A DNA stretch of 64,000 nucleotides from JALZAI01 sp038212215. GTDB lineage: Bacteria > Actinomycetota > Actinomycetes > Mycobacteriales > Jatrophihabitantaceae. Shown one piece after another: positions 8,085 to 17,470 of this stretch. Made by a program: the position numbers and the translations under genes. Below the pieces are notes generated by a model. That model was not told where the DNA came from. It did not search any database and saw only the letters and a program-made list of their open reading frames with translations. The stretch lies in assembly GCA_038212215.1 (NCBI GenBank), contig JBBQUT010000016.1, positions 26,948 to 90,947 on the forward strand, in the 5' to 3' direction. How positions within the stretch are numbered: position 1 is the first letter of the stretch; every line of letters starts with the position of its first letter.

Positions 8085-9620
8085 TTAGAGAGCGCCGATC
8101 CGGCCCGCGTCGAAGAGTGTTCGCCCGCGCAACACGGTGGCGAGGCAGGTGGGCAGAGGTCGGCCCGGTGTGAGATCTGGCAGGACGCCGCGGGCTTGCT
8201 CCACGCCAACGTCCCACACGGCGAACGTCGCGGACGTTCCGGGCGCCAGGACGCCCTCGTCGCCGCGGCGCGCCGCTCGCCACGCGCCGCGCGTGTGCGC
8301 GGTGAAGGCCGCCTGCGCCGAGAGCGCGGCGGCCGGATCGGTGGGGTACGCCGCCGCGCGAACCGCCGCCCACGGACCGAGCGCGGTCACCGGTGTATCC
8401 GAGCCGAAGGCGAGTTCGACGCCGGCAGCGGCAAGGTCGGCGAACCGGTTCAACTGCGCGGCACGTGCTGGGCCGAGTCGCTCGGCGTACATCCCGTGCG
8501 CCCCGCCCCAGGTCGCGTCGAACATCGGCTGCACGCACGCCAGGATGCCGGACGCGGCGAGCCGAGCCGGATCGTGGACGAATTCGACGTGCTCGAGCCG
8601 GTGCCCGGTGCCCGCCGGACGGCCCAGCCGCTCGCTCGCGAGTTCGAGCGCGTCGAGGACCTGGTCGAGCGCGGCGTCGCCGATGGCGTGAAAACCTGCC
8701 TGCAGCCCGTGCGCGATGCAGGCGAGCACGTGCTCGGCCAGTTGCGCGGTGTCGAAACGCAGCACGCCGCAGTTGTCCGGGGCGTCGGTGTACGGCTCGC
8801 GCAATGCCGCGGTGTGCGAACCGAGCGAGCCGTCGCAGAACAGGTCGCCTGCGGCACCCGATGCACCCAGCTCTCGCGCGGTATCGACCCCTCCGAGCTC
8901 ACCCCAGTAGCCGATCACCTCTGGCCCGGGTTCCTCGTCGGCGAGCGAAAGCAGCGAGGTGAGGTCGTCCGCGCCGGAGATCGCAGGGCCGGCCATCTCG
9001 TGCACACACGCGATGCCGAGCGAGGCCGCGTGCCGCAAGGCCGTGCGTTGCAGATCACGCGTCTGGCCCGCGGTCAATGCCGCAAGCGCGGCCGCCCTCG
9101 CGGCATCGTGCGCGCGCAAGGTCAATAACCCGTCAGGACGGTAGCCGGCAAGATCGCGCAGCCCGCGCACCGACGCCGCCAGCGACGACGACACGACCGC
9201 GGAGTGGGCGTCGACCCTGGCCAGGTAGATCGCACCGCCGTATCCGGCCCGGTCCAGCTCCCGGGCGCTCGGCGGCCGTCGCTCGGGCCAGCGCGTCTCG
9301 TCCCAGCCGCCGCCGAGGACCGGGCGACCACGTGCGGAGCGAGCGGCGCGCTCGATGAGATCCAGCGCCTGCGCCAGCGTGCCGACCGCGCTGAGGTCCA
9401 GTCCCGAAAGCGCGATGCCGGTGGCAGTCGTATGCACGTGCGCGTCCACGAAGGCCGGAGTGACCACCGCGTTGTCAAGATCGACGACAGCAGCACCGAC
9501 ATGCTGATTTGCTGTCGTTTCATCTCCTATCCACGCGATTGTGGCATCGTCAACCAGCATGGCGGAGGCGCTCGCATCGACAGCCGTATGGATTCGGGCG
9601 TTGCGGTAAAGGGTGCGCAC
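8085..9620 (-). CDS. Amidohydrolase family 3 protein (YtcJ-like)
   Basis: GTG 9620 gives a 511-residue protein beginning with the beta-sandwich strand RTLYRNARIHTAV. The metal-binding HVHTTATG lies near residue 75, and GDAALDQVLDALE, HRLEHVEFVHD and AFGSDTPVT follow in the order typical of amidohydrolase-3 (N-substituted formamide deformylase-like) enzymes. The substrate is unknown. The frame stays open for another 87 codons upstream, but that segment is basic low-complexity sequence lying over the LacI-family gene, so it was excluded. It is divergent from that regulator with 77 bp between the starts, so regulation by it is likely. Confidence 0.85.
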   Translation of the reverse strand: MRTLYRNARIHTAVDASASAMLVDDATIAWIGDETTANQHVGAAVVDLDNAVVTPAFVDAHVHTTATGIALSGLDLSAVGTLAQALDLIERAARSARGRPVLGGGWDETRWPERRPPSARELDRAGYGGAIYLARVDAHSAVVSSSLAASVRGLRDLAGYRPDGLLTLRAHDAARAAALAALTAGQTRDLQRTALRHAASLGIACVHEMAGPAISGADDLTSLLSLADEEPGPEVIGYWGELGGVDTARELGASGAAGDLFCDGSLGSHTAALREPYTDAPDNCGVLRFDTAQLAEHVLACIAHGLQAGFHAIGDAALDQVLDALELASERLGRPAGTGHRLEHVEFVHDPARLAASGILACVQPMFDATWGGAHGMYAERLGPARAAQLNRFADLAAAGVELAFGSDTPVTALGPWAAVRAAAYPTDPAAALSAQAAFTAHTRGAWRAARRGDEGVLAPGTSATFAVWDVGVEQARGVLPDLTPGRPLPTCLATVLRGRTLFDAGRIGAL

Positions 9621-9644
9621 GGGGCAAAGTCTGCCAGCGAGCAC

Positions 9645-9658
9645 CGATAACGTTTCCG
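9645..9658. promoter_or_regulatory. Candidate LacI-family operator
   Basis: The imperfect palindrome CGATAACGTTTCCG has the central CG within AACGTT that is typical of LacI/GalR-family operators. It sits in the 77-bp gap between the divergent amidohydrolase and LacI-family genes. The match is by eye and the outer half-sites are only partly symmetric. Confidence 0.45.
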
Positions 9659-9697
9659 CTCGGAACCGGCGGCGGTGCCGATAGCGACGGGAGAGAT

Positions 9698-10711
9698 ATG
9701 GCGGCGAGCATCGAAGACGTCGCACGGCGCGCAGGTGTGTCGATCGCCACGGTGTCGCGCGCCCTGCGCGGGCTGCCCGACGTTGCTCATGCGACTCGTG
9801 AGCGGGTGCTGGAAGCCGCGGCCGAGTTGCACTACATCGCCTCGCCGTTCGCCGCGCGGCTGGCCAGCGGGCGCACCGCAACCGTCGGCGTCGTCGTCCC
9901 GTTCGTCAACCGGTGGTTCTTCGCCGAGGTCATCGACACCGTCGAGACGGCATTGCGCAAGGCCGGCTTCGACCTGCTGCTGTACAACCTCGGCGATCGG
10001 GAGGGCCGCTCGCAGTTCTTCGACATCATGCCGATGCGCAAGCGGGTCGACGCGGTGCTGGTGACCAGCCTGGTGCTGAGCGAGCGAGAGGTCTCGGCGC
10101 TGTCCGCGCTCAACTGCCCGCTGGGCCTGCTGGGTCTGAGTCACCCCGGTTTCCTCTCCACGCGAATCGATGACACCCGCTCGGCCCGGACGGCGGTCGG
10201 GCATCTGCTCGACATGGGACACCGTCGGATCGCGCTGATCGGAGGCGATACCGAGGATCCGATGCGGTTCACACCGCCGTTGGACCGCAAGGCCGGCTAC
10301 GCCGGCGCGCTTCGCGATGCGGGCATCGAAGCGGACCCTGCACTGTCGGTGCTGGGCTACTTCACGATTACCGGAGGCATGGACGCCTGCGAGCGACTGC
10401 TGGCCCTGCCCGAGCGTCCCACGGCCATCTTCGCCGAGAGCGACGAGATGGCGTACGGGGTGTTGCGTACGCTGCGCCGGCACAAGCTGCGCCCGGCCCA
10501 GGACGTCGCTGTGATCGGCTTCGACGACCACGCCAACGCCGAGATGATGGACCTATCGACGATACGCCAGCCGGTTGCCGAGCAGGCGCTGGACCTGAGT
10601 ACCCGGTTACTCGCCGCGGTCGCTGCGACCGAGGCGCCGATGGAGGACGTCGTGCTGCCGACCGAACTGATCGTGCGAGGCAGCACCGATCCGACCCGGT
10701 CGGTGGACTGA
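9698..10711 (+). CDS. LacI/GalR-family transcriptional regulator
   Basis: The 337-residue protein has an N-terminal helix-turn-helix (IEDVARRAGVSIATVSRALRG, residues about 4-25, then the hinge helix SPFAARLASGR) and a periplasmic-binding-protein-like effector domain from about residue 60. ATG 9698 is preceded by GGGAGAG. Further upstream codons in frame belong to the intergenic region. The effector is unknown. It faces the amidohydrolase gene across a candidate operator and is followed, with a one-base TGATG overlap, by the exonuclease gene, so it probably controls its own operon and the divergent enzyme. Confidence 0.92.
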   Translation: MAASIEDVARRAGVSIATVSRALRGLPDVAHATRERVLEAAAELHYIASPFAARLASGRTATVGVVVPFVNRWFFAEVIDTVETALRKAGFDLLLYNLGDREGRSQFFDIMPMRKRVDAVLVTSLVLSEREVSALSALNCPLGLLGLSHPGFLSTRIDDTRSARTAVGHLLDMGHRRIALIGGDTEDPMRFTPPLDRKAGYAGALRDAGIEADPALSVLGYFTITGGMDACERLLALPERPTAIFAESDEMAYGVLRTLRRHKLRPAQDVAVIGFDDHANAEMMDLSTIRQPVAEQALDLSTRLLAAVAATEAPMEDVVLPTELIVRGSTDPTRSVD

Positions 10712-11616
10712 TGACACTCATGCTCGTGGACGCCGCCGGGCTGTACTTCCGCGCGTTCTATGCCTTGCCGGAGTCGATCACCGCGCCGGACGGGCGCCCG
10801 GTCAACGCGATCCGCGGCTATCTCGACATGACTGCGGCGCTGATCGAACGACGTCGCCCGACCCGCCACGTCGCTTGCCTCGATCTCGACTGGCGCCCGG
10901 CGTTTCGCGTCGAGCTCATCCCGTCCTACAAGGCGCATCGCGTCGCGAAAGACGGCGGCGAGGAGGTTCCCGACACGCTCGTGCCGCAGTTGCCGCCGCT
11001 GCTGGAACTGCTCACCGCGTTTGGCCTCGCCACCGCCGGTGCCGAGGGTTTCGAGGCCGACGACGTCATCGCCACGCTGGCCGCCCGCGACAAGGACACC
11101 GTCGAGGTGGTCACCGGCGACCGCGACCTGCTCGCCCTGGCCACCGATCGAGTCACCATCCTCTACACCGGTCGGGGCATCGCGAAACTTGCCGTGATGG
11201 GACCGGCCGAGGTGCTCGCCAAATACGGAGTCCCGGCCGAGCACTACCCCGACTTCGCCGTGCTGCGCGGCGACCCGAGCGACGGGCTGCCCGGCGTCGC
11301 GGGCGTCGGCGAAAAGACCGCGGCCGCCATCGTGTCCCGGCTGGGCCCGATCGAGGCTGTCCTTGCCGCCGCACGCGTGGGTTCGCAAGGTTTCCCGGCC
11401 GGGTCGCGCACCAAGGTTCTCGCCGCCGCGGACTATCTCGCCAAAGCCCCCGCGGCCGTTCGCGGGCGGATCGACGCTCCGGTCGACGAGGTCGATGACG
11501 CGCTGCGCGCCGAGCCCCGAGACGCGCAGCGCCTGCATGCACTAGCTGCCGAACTCGGCGTGCAGGCCTCGGTCGGGCGACTGCTCGCCGCGATCGACAG
11601 GGCGCTCGCGGGCTGA
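10711..11616 (+). CDS. 5'-3' exonuclease, FEN1/Pol I N-domain type
   Basis: This 301-residue stand-alone nuclease corresponds to the 5'-nuclease domain of DNA polymerase I without the polymerase. Metal-binding acidic motifs are LMLVDAAGLYFR at the N-terminus, GFEADDVIATLA and VTGDRDLLAL, and the helix-three-turn-helix DNA-binding element is DGLPGVAGVGEKTAAAIV. It would remove RNA primers or flaps. The ATG overlaps the stop of the regulator gene by one base. In M. tuberculosis a homologous exonuclease (Rv2090) also lies next to a DUF4333 membrane protein and helY, so this is conserved synteny; the LacI gene upstream is the local addition. Confidence 0.92.
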   Translation: MTLMLVDAAGLYFRAFYALPESITAPDGRPVNAIRGYLDMTAALIERRRPTRHVACLDLDWRPAFRVELIPSYKAHRVAKDGGEEVPDTLVPQLPPLLELLTAFGLATAGAEGFEADDVIATLAARDKDTVEVVTGDRDLLALATDRVTILYTGRGIAKLAVMGPAEVLAKYGVPAEHYPDFAVLRGDPSDGLPGVAGVGEKTAAAIVSRLGPIEAVLAAARVGSQGFPAGSRTKVLAAADYLAKAPAAVRGRIDAPVDEVDDALRAEPRDAQRLHALAAELGVQASVGRLLAAIDRALAG

Positions 11617-11622
11617 CGGGGC

Positions 11623-12933
11623 TCAGTTCGCCGCGTACCGGTACCCGCCCTTGTCGTCAGTGAGCGTGACGGTGAAGCTCGCCCCGCCGGCTCCGACGCA
11701 GCTGAAGGTCTTGCCCTTCTTGATCTCGATGTCCTTGCCGCCGTTGCACACGACATTGGACGCGCTCAACTTCTGCGCGATCTCACGCTCCACCGCCGAG
11801 TGGCTGAGATTCGTGCGAAAGCCCAGGAAGCTCGGCCTCAGCACGAGCGCGAGCACCACCGCGACGACGACCACCGCGAGAAGCGCTAGCAGCGCCATCA
11901 GCAGCCGCTTGCCCCTCTTGCGCGGCGGCGCTGCCGGGTACTGCTGCTGTCCGTAACCTGTTTGCGCATAGCCGGTCTGTGCGTAGGACGATTGCTGCTG
12001 CTGCCCGTAGCCCGGCTGCCCGTAGGACGCTTGCCCGTAGCTCGGTTGCCCTGGGCTGGATTGTCCGTAGGACGGTTGCTGGCCGTAGCCGGGCTGACCG
12101 TAGCCGGGCTGTCCGTAGCCGGGCTGGCCGTAGCCGGGCTGGCCATAGCCGGACTGGTCGTAGCCGGGCTGCTGCCCGTAACCGGCCTGGTCGTAGCCGG
12201 GCTGCTGCCCGTAACCGGATTGCCCGTAGGACTGCTGCCCGTAGCCCGGCTGCCCATAGGGCGGTTGCCCGTAGCCCGGCTGGCCGTAGCCGGGCTGCTG
12301 GCCGTAACCAGGCTGCCCGTAGTCCTGAGCGGAGCCGGCCGCAGTTGCGCCGCCGGGCGTGCCGTATCCGCCCTCGGATCCGAGGGGTTCATAGGACCGC
12401 GTCTGGTCATATTCGGGGCCCTGGCCGGCGGACGGGCGCTGTCCCTCGTCGGGCTGCTGCTCGCCGGTTGGCTGGCCGTAGGGCTGCTGGCCGTAGGGCT
12501 GCTGGCCGTAGGGCTGCTGGCCGTAGGGCTGTTGGCCGTAGGGCTGCTGCTCGCCGGTTGGCTGGCCGGAGGGCTGTTGGCCGTAGGGCTGCTGCTCGCC
12601 GGTTGGCTGGCCGTAGGGCTGCTGGCCGTACGGCTGCTGGCCGTAAGGCTGCTGACCGTAGGGTTGTTGATAGCTGCTCGGCTGCTGGGCATAGCCGGGC
12701 TGCTCCCCACCGTCCGAAGCGCCGAAGGTGCCCGTCTGCGAGCCACCCTCGTGCGCGGCGTCGCGCTGCCAGCCCGACTCGGCGTCCCGGTCGCGCGAGA
12801 TGTACTCGGTCTGCGTCTCGTCGCGCGGCGCTTGATCCTCGGACGGCGCCTCGTCCGCCGGAGACGGGCCTCGGGGTGGATCCTGGGCAGGCCGCTGCTC
12901 GCCGGGATTGCCCTGGTTGCCCTGGTCACTCAT
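11623..12933 (-). CDS. PYGQ-repeat membrane protein with C-terminal DUF4333 domain
   Basis: The 436-residue product starts at ATG 12933 with an acidic, Gln/Pro-rich region, continues with a long low-complexity repeat of QPYGQ- and QPGYG-type units (about residues 80-325), has one strongly hydrophobic helix around residues 343-365 and ends in an extracytoplasmic domain of about 70 residues with paired cysteines (NVVCNGGKD, SCVGAGG). The C-terminal domain resembles DUF4333 of mycobacterial membrane proteins such as Rv2091c, which occupies the same place between the exonuclease and helY. The repeat region is predicted disordered and cytoplasmic. It converges on the exonuclease gene, with only six bases between the stops. 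Function is unknown. Confidence 0.85.
   Translation of the reverse strand: MSDQGNQGNPGEQRPAQDPPRGPSPADEAPSEDQAPRDETQTEYISRDRDAESGWQRDAAHEGGSQTGTFGASDGGEQPGYAQQPSSYQQPYGQQPYGQQPYGQQPYGQPTGEQQPYGQQPSGQPTGEQQPYGQQPYGQQPYGQQPYGQQPYGQPTGEQQPDEGQRPSAGQGPEYDQTRSYEPLGSEGGYGTPGGATAAGSAQDYGQPGYGQQPGYGQPGYGQPPYGQPGYGQQSYGQSGYGQQPGYDQAGYGQQPGYDQSGYGQPGYGQPGYGQPGYGQPGYGQQPSYGQSSPGQPSYGQASYGQPGYGQQQQSSYAQTGYAQTGYGQQQYPAAPPRKRGKRLLMALLALLAVVVVAVVLALVLRPSFLGFRTNLSHSAVEREIAQKLSASNVVCNGGKDIEIKKGKTFSCVGAGGASFTVTLTDDKGGYRYAAN
11955..12670 (-). repeat. Coding tandem repeats for PYGQ/PGYG units
   Basis: Within the DUF4333 gene the DNA is built of near-identical 12-15 bp units (for example TAGGGCTGCTGGCCG on the plus strand, repeated four times in a row around 12477-12540 and again near 12615-12650). 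Such arrays are prone to length change between strains. Confidence 0.85.
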
Positions 12934-13200
12934 CGCAGTCCCTAGCTCGTGGGTGTGCTTGCTACGGCACCCCGCCTGCTCGCGACGCGCCCGGCTGCAC
13001 ACGCTACTGCCATTCGCTGAGTAGCGGCAGCGGAAGCATTCGCATCTGCTGATCACGTCGCATCACAGCCCGGTTTCGACGCAGTGATCCGGGCAGGCGG
13101 GCGGCGGCGAGCACGCACGCTGACTTCGGCAAGGTGGGCTTTCCTCCGTCGCCTTGAGCTTGCACTGCGTGCCGCGCAGCCGACCCGCTCGGCGAGGGCT

Positions 13201-14547
13201 TCAGCGCAACGTGTCGAGAACTTGGATAACGCGTTCGGCGTTGGTGGCAGGGTTGACGAACGCGAGCCGCAACACCGCTTCGCCCCGCCAGCTGGAGGGC
13301 AGGCAGAGAATCACGCCGTCGCGAGCGGCGCAGTGTGACCATTCGCGATAGTCCCCGGTGTTCCAGCCCGCGCGCTGGAACAACAGCACGGACAGCTGTG
13401 GTTCGCACACGAGCTCCAGATGCCGACTCGACCTAATGGCGGCGGCCACAGTTCGTGCGGTGTCGAGGGTCTGCTCGACTGCCGCGCTGTAACGATCGGT
13501 GCCGTGGGTGGCCAGACTGAACCAGAACGGCAGGCCCCGAGTCCGCCGGGACAGGTGGATGGCCAGGTCGGCCGGGTTCCACATCTTATGGTCGATCTCG
13601 TCGAGGTAATTCGCGCTCTGTGCGTGCGCCGCACGGGCATCGGCCGGCTCCCGGTAGAGCAATGCGCAACAGTCGTATGGGGCGAAGAGCCACTTGTGCG
13701 GGTCAACGATAAAACTGTCGGCGCGTTCCACGCCATCGAAAAGGCCCCGGACGCTGGCAGCGGCCAGCCCAGCCCCTCCATATGCGCCGTCGACATGCAT
13801 CCACACCCCATGCGCCGCACACGCGTCTGCGATTCCGGCCAGGTCGTCGATCAGTCCGGCATTGGTCGTCCCAGCCGACGCGACCACGGCGAACACGTCC
13901 GGGTAGGCGCGCAGAATCGGCTCGAGCCGCGCACCCGTCAGCCGACCAAGCTCGTCGCCGGGCACATCGACGATCGTCACGTCCAGAATCCGCGCGGCCG
14001 AACGGATCGAGGAATGCGCCTCGCCCGTGCAGGCAAGCTGCCAGCCCCCGGCCGGACGGCTCCCGCGCAGCGCCAGGGCCCTTTCCCGAGCAGCGACAAG
14101 GGCAGACAGGTTTCCGGTCGTGCCTCCCGATACAAAGCAACCACCAGCCGTTTGCGGCCAGCCCAACAAATCGACTAGCCAGCCCAGCGCCTCGTTTTCC
14201 GCGAAGATCGCACCAGCGCCGGTCTCCCAGACCCCGCCGAACACGTTCGCAGCACTCGTCACGAAGTCGAACGCGACCGACGCCCGAGTCGGCGCGGACG
14301 GAACGTAGGCCAGGTTCATCGGATCGTCCTGCGAGCGAGTGGCCGGCGCGAGGACTTCGACAAACACGCGCAGCGCCGCCTGACCACCGATGCCCTTGGC
14401 GCATACCGTCGTACCGGCCGCCTCTCTCAACTCAGCCGCCGATCGCGCCGTCGTCTTTGGATCGGTCTCGCGTACGACCCGCTGCTCGGCCCAGTCCATC
14501 GCCTCGCGGACCACCCGATACTCATCACCCCACACCTCGGCACCCAC
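13201..14547 (-). CDS. PLP-dependent group II decarboxylase family protein
   Basis: The 448-residue protein is a fold-type I PLP enzyme of the aromatic-L-amino-acid/glutamate decarboxylase class. The cofactor lysine is in FIVDPHKWLFAPYDC, the PLP-contacting aspartate in WMHVDGAYGG, and the phosphate-binding region in FVSGGTTGNLSAL. The substrate cannot be fixed by eye: family members act on tyrosine, tryptophan, diaminobutyrate or cysteine sulfinate. Two further in-frame starts exist within 15 residues of the chosen one. It lies 140 bp downstream of helY on the same strand and separates helY from the DUF4333 gene, which are neighbours in mycobacteria. Confidence 0.85.
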   Translation of the reverse strand: MGAEVWGDEYRVVREAMDWAEQRVVRETDPKTTARSAAELREAAGTTVCAKGIGGQAALRVFVEVLAPATRSQDDPMNLAYVPSAPTRASVAFDFVTSAANVFGGVWETGAGAIFAENEALGWLVDLLGWPQTAGGCFVSGGTTGNLSALVAARERALALRGSRPAGGWQLACTGEAHSSIRSAARILDVTIVDVPGDELGRLTGARLEPILRAYPDVFAVVASAGTTNAGLIDDLAGIADACAAHGVWMHVDGAYGGAGLAAASVRGLFDGVERADSFIVDPHKWLFAPYDCCALLYREPADARAAHAQSANYLDEIDHKMWNPADLAIHLSRRTRGLPFWFSLATHGTDRYSAAVEQTLDTARTVAAAIRSSRHLELVCEPQLSVLLFQRAGWNTGDYREWSHCAARDGVILCLPSSWRGEAVLRLAFVNPATNAERVIQVLDTLR

Positions 14548-14687
14548 CCACCTGATGCTAGCCAGACGGGCGCGGCGGGCCAGGTGAGTGACGCGTTGCC
14601 CACGGCTGGGCGACTAGCCCCGTCTCTTGACGCAGCCCTGTCCCTTGACACATTGTGGCCACTGCTTCGACCAGGAAGCCGCGCTCC

Positions 14688-17405
14688 TCACACCGTCATG
14701 CTCTGTGCCACCACGCCGCGGCGCACTGCGGCTGCAGCGGCACGCGCGGTCCGGCCCAGCGAAGCAGTTTCGCTGGGAACGCCAGCCAGCTGTTCGAGCA
14801 GGTCAAGCACCTGCTTGCACCACCGCACAAAATCGCCCGCGGAAAGTTCCGCGCCGCTCGCTGCCGCAGCGCCGAGGGCTCGGTCGAGTCGCTCGCCGTT
14901 CGCCCACCGAAACAGCGCCCACACCAGCCCGGGCTGCGGCTCGCGGCTGGCCGGCAGTCCCAACTCCTCCTCGTCCTCGACGATGCCGGCCCAGATTCCC
15001 GCGGTGACCGCCAGCGCCTCGCGGACGGCAGTGTTCGGCATCCGGTCGGCGGGGCGCTCGTCGCGGCGCGGTTCGTACACGAGAGTCGACACGACCGATG
15101 CCAGTTCCGGCGCGTCGAGCCCGTCCCACGCGCCGGCGCGTAGGCACTCGGCGATGATCAGGTCGCTTTCGGACCAGATCCGGGCCAACTGCCGCCCGAG
15201 CGGGGTCGCCTCGTCGCCGGTCAGGTAGCCGCGTTGGTCGAGCAGGCGGCAGATCCGATCGAACTGGCGCCCGAGTGAGCCGGTGCGCCCCTCCATCCGA
15301 CGGCGCAGGTCGGCGCTCTCGCGTTCCAACCGGGCGTGGCGCTCCGCCCACCGCAAGTGCTGCTCGCGGTCGCCGCACTGGTGGCACGGATGCGCGCGCA
15401 GTTCGGCACGCAAGGCCATCACCTCGACATCGTCGCCCCCGCCCTCGCCCGCATGGCGCCGGCGCCCGGGGATGCCGGGTAGGTCGAGCGCGTGCAGGCT
15501 CGACGCCAGGTCACGGCGCACCTGGGGCGAACGGTGATTGGTGCGCTTGGGCACCCGCACCCTCCCGAGCACGTCCGCTGCGATCGGGAAGTCGACCAGC
15601 GACAGCCGACCCGCCCACCGCGCCTCGGTGACCACGAGCGGGTGCGGGTCGTCGTGCGGCTGCACACCGGCATCCAGGACTACGGCCAGCCCGGCGCGGC
15701 GCCCGGACGGCACGCGGATCACGTCTCCGGGCCGCAACCGCTCCAGCGACTGCGCGACCGCTGCCCGCCGCGCCCGTGCGCCGTTGCGAGAGAGATCCGC
15801 CTCCCGCTCGCTCACCCGACGCCGCAGCGCCGCGTACTCGCCGATGTCGCCCAGGTGACAGCGCATCTGCTTCTCGAACTCGGCGAGCGTCGCCTCCTGG
15901 CGGTGGATCTGACGGGCGAGTCCGGCCACACCCCGGTCGGCCTGAAACTGCGCGAACGACGACTCCAGCATCCGGCGCCCTGCGTCCCGACCCAGCTGCC
16001 CGACGAGATTCACCGCCATGTTGTAGGACGGGCGAAACGACGAGCGCAGCGGATAAGTCCGCGTCGACGCCAGCCCGGCGACCCGGCCCGGATCGACCTC
16101 AGGGCTCCACAGCACGACGGCGTGGCCCTCGATGTCGATTCCCCGGCGACCCGCGCGCCCGGTGAGCTGGGTGTACTCCCCCGGCGTCAGGTCGGCATGG
16201 GTCTCGCCGTTGAACTTGCTGAGCCGCTCCAGCACTACCGAGCGCGCCGGCATGTTGATCCCGAGCGCGAGCGTCTCGGTGGCGAAAACGGCCTTGACCA
16301 GCCCTCGCACGAACAGGTCCTCGACGGTCTGCTTGAACGTCGGGACGAGCCCGGCATGATGCGCGGCGATGCCCCGGTGCAGGCCGTCACGCCAGTCCCA
16401 GTACCCGAGCACGTCGAGATCCTCGGCAGGAATGTCCGCGGTGCGCTCCTCGACGATCTCGGCGATCGCCGCCTGCTCATCCGCGCTGGTGAGCCACAGC
16501 CCGGCGTGCACGCACTGCCGCACGGCCGCGTCGCATCCCGCCCGGCTGAAGACAAAGGTGATCGCCGGCAGCAGGCCCTCTGCGTCGAGCCGCGCGATGA
16601 CGTCAGGACGGGCCGGCGGGCGCCAGCCACGCAGCGGCCTGCCGCGTCCGCGCCGGTTCACCGCACCTGGATCGAGTGAGCGCATCCGCTCGTTGACCTC
16701 GCGGGTGAGCGCTGGGTCGACGGCCGTGTCGTCCGCCCCGAAAACGTCGAACAAGCGTTTCTGTACCAGCATGTGCTGCCACAGCGGAACCGGACGTTGC
16801 TCGTGCACGATCACCTGGGTCTCGCCACGCACCGACACCAGCCACTCGCCGAATTCCTCGGCATTGGACACAGTCGCTGACAGGCTCACCAGCGCTACCG
16901 ACGCCGGCAGATGGATGATCACTTCTTCCCAGACGCCACCACGGAAGCGGTCGCCGAGGTAGTGCACCTCGTCCATCACGACGTAGCCGAGGCCGGTCAA
17001 CGATGTGCTGGCGACGTAGAGCATGTTGCGCAACACTTCGGTCGTCATGACGACGATCGGCGCAGCGGGGTTGATCGAGTTGTCGCCGGTCAACAGCCCG
17101 ACTTCGGTGACACCGTGGCGTTCGACGAGGTCGTTGTACTTCTGGTTCGACAGCGCCTTGATCGGCGTCGTGTAAAAGCACTTCTGTCCGGCGGCGAGGG
17201 CCAGGTGGACGGCGAATTCGCCGACAATCGTCTTGCCCGAACCGGTCGGCGCGCAGACGAGCACCGAGTGACCGTCCTCGAGCGCCTCACACGCCCGCAC
17301 CTGGAAATCGTCCAGGTCGAACGAGTAGCCACTACGGAAGGCGCTCGATTCCGGACGCCTGGTGCGCTGCCGCGCCGCGGCGTATCGCTCGCTCGGCGAC
17401 GACAT
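14688..17405 (-). CDS. helY: DEAD/DEAH-box helicase, HelY (Ski2/Mtr4-like)
   Basis: HelY is an actinobacterial superfamily 2 RNA helicase. The 905-residue sequence shows Walker A CAPTGSGKTIVGEF, the DEVH box VMDEVHYLGDRFRGG, motif III SLSATVSNAEEF, and motif VI QLTGRAGRRGID, followed by the rRNA-processing-arch-like and C-terminal DSHCT domains (ELASVVSTLVYEPR). ATG 17405 lies 65 bp after the tatC stop on the same strand. helY follows tatC here exactly as in M. tuberculosis (Rv2093c-Rv2092c). Its likely role is RNA unwinding during turnover or processing; the precise substrate is not known from sequence. Confidence 0.93.
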   Translation of the reverse strand: MSSPSERYAAARQRTRRPESSAFRSGYSFDLDDFQVRACEALEDGHSVLVCAPTGSGKTIVGEFAVHLALAAGQKCFYTTPIKALSNQKYNDLVERHGVTEVGLLTGDNSINPAAPIVVMTTEVLRNMLYVASTSLTGLGYVVMDEVHYLGDRFRGGVWEEVIIHLPASVALVSLSATVSNAEEFGEWLVSVRGETQVIVHEQRPVPLWQHMLVQKRLFDVFGADDTAVDPALTREVNERMRSLDPGAVNRRGRGRPLRGWRPPARPDVIARLDAEGLLPAITFVFSRAGCDAAVRQCVHAGLWLTSADEQAAIAEIVEERTADIPAEDLDVLGYWDWRDGLHRGIAAHHAGLVPTFKQTVEDLFVRGLVKAVFATETLALGINMPARSVVLERLSKFNGETHADLTPGEYTQLTGRAGRRGIDIEGHAVVLWSPEVDPGRVAGLASTRTYPLRSSFRPSYNMAVNLVGQLGRDAGRRMLESSFAQFQADRGVAGLARQIHRQEATLAEFEKQMRCHLGDIGEYAALRRRVSEREADLSRNGARARRAAVAQSLERLRPGDVIRVPSGRRAGLAVVLDAGVQPHDDPHPLVVTEARWAGRLSLVDFPIAADVLGRVRVPKRTNHRSPQVRRDLASSLHALDLPGIPGRRRHAGEGGGDDVEVMALRAELRAHPCHQCGDREQHLRWAERHARLERESADLRRRMEGRTGSLGRQFDRICRLLDQRGYLTGDEATPLGRQLARIWSESDLIIAECLRAGAWDGLDAPELASVVSTLVYEPRRDERPADRMPNTAVREALAVTAGIWAGIVEDEEELGLPASREPQPGLVWALFRWANGERLDRALGAAAASGAELSAGDFVRWCKQVLDLLEQLAGVPSETASLGRTARAAAAAVRRGVVAQSMTV

Positions 17406-17470
17406 GACTCCACCCTAGTTTCGAGGCGATCAGGGCTTCGCGATCAGGGTGCCACGATGTTCCGGCGCGA

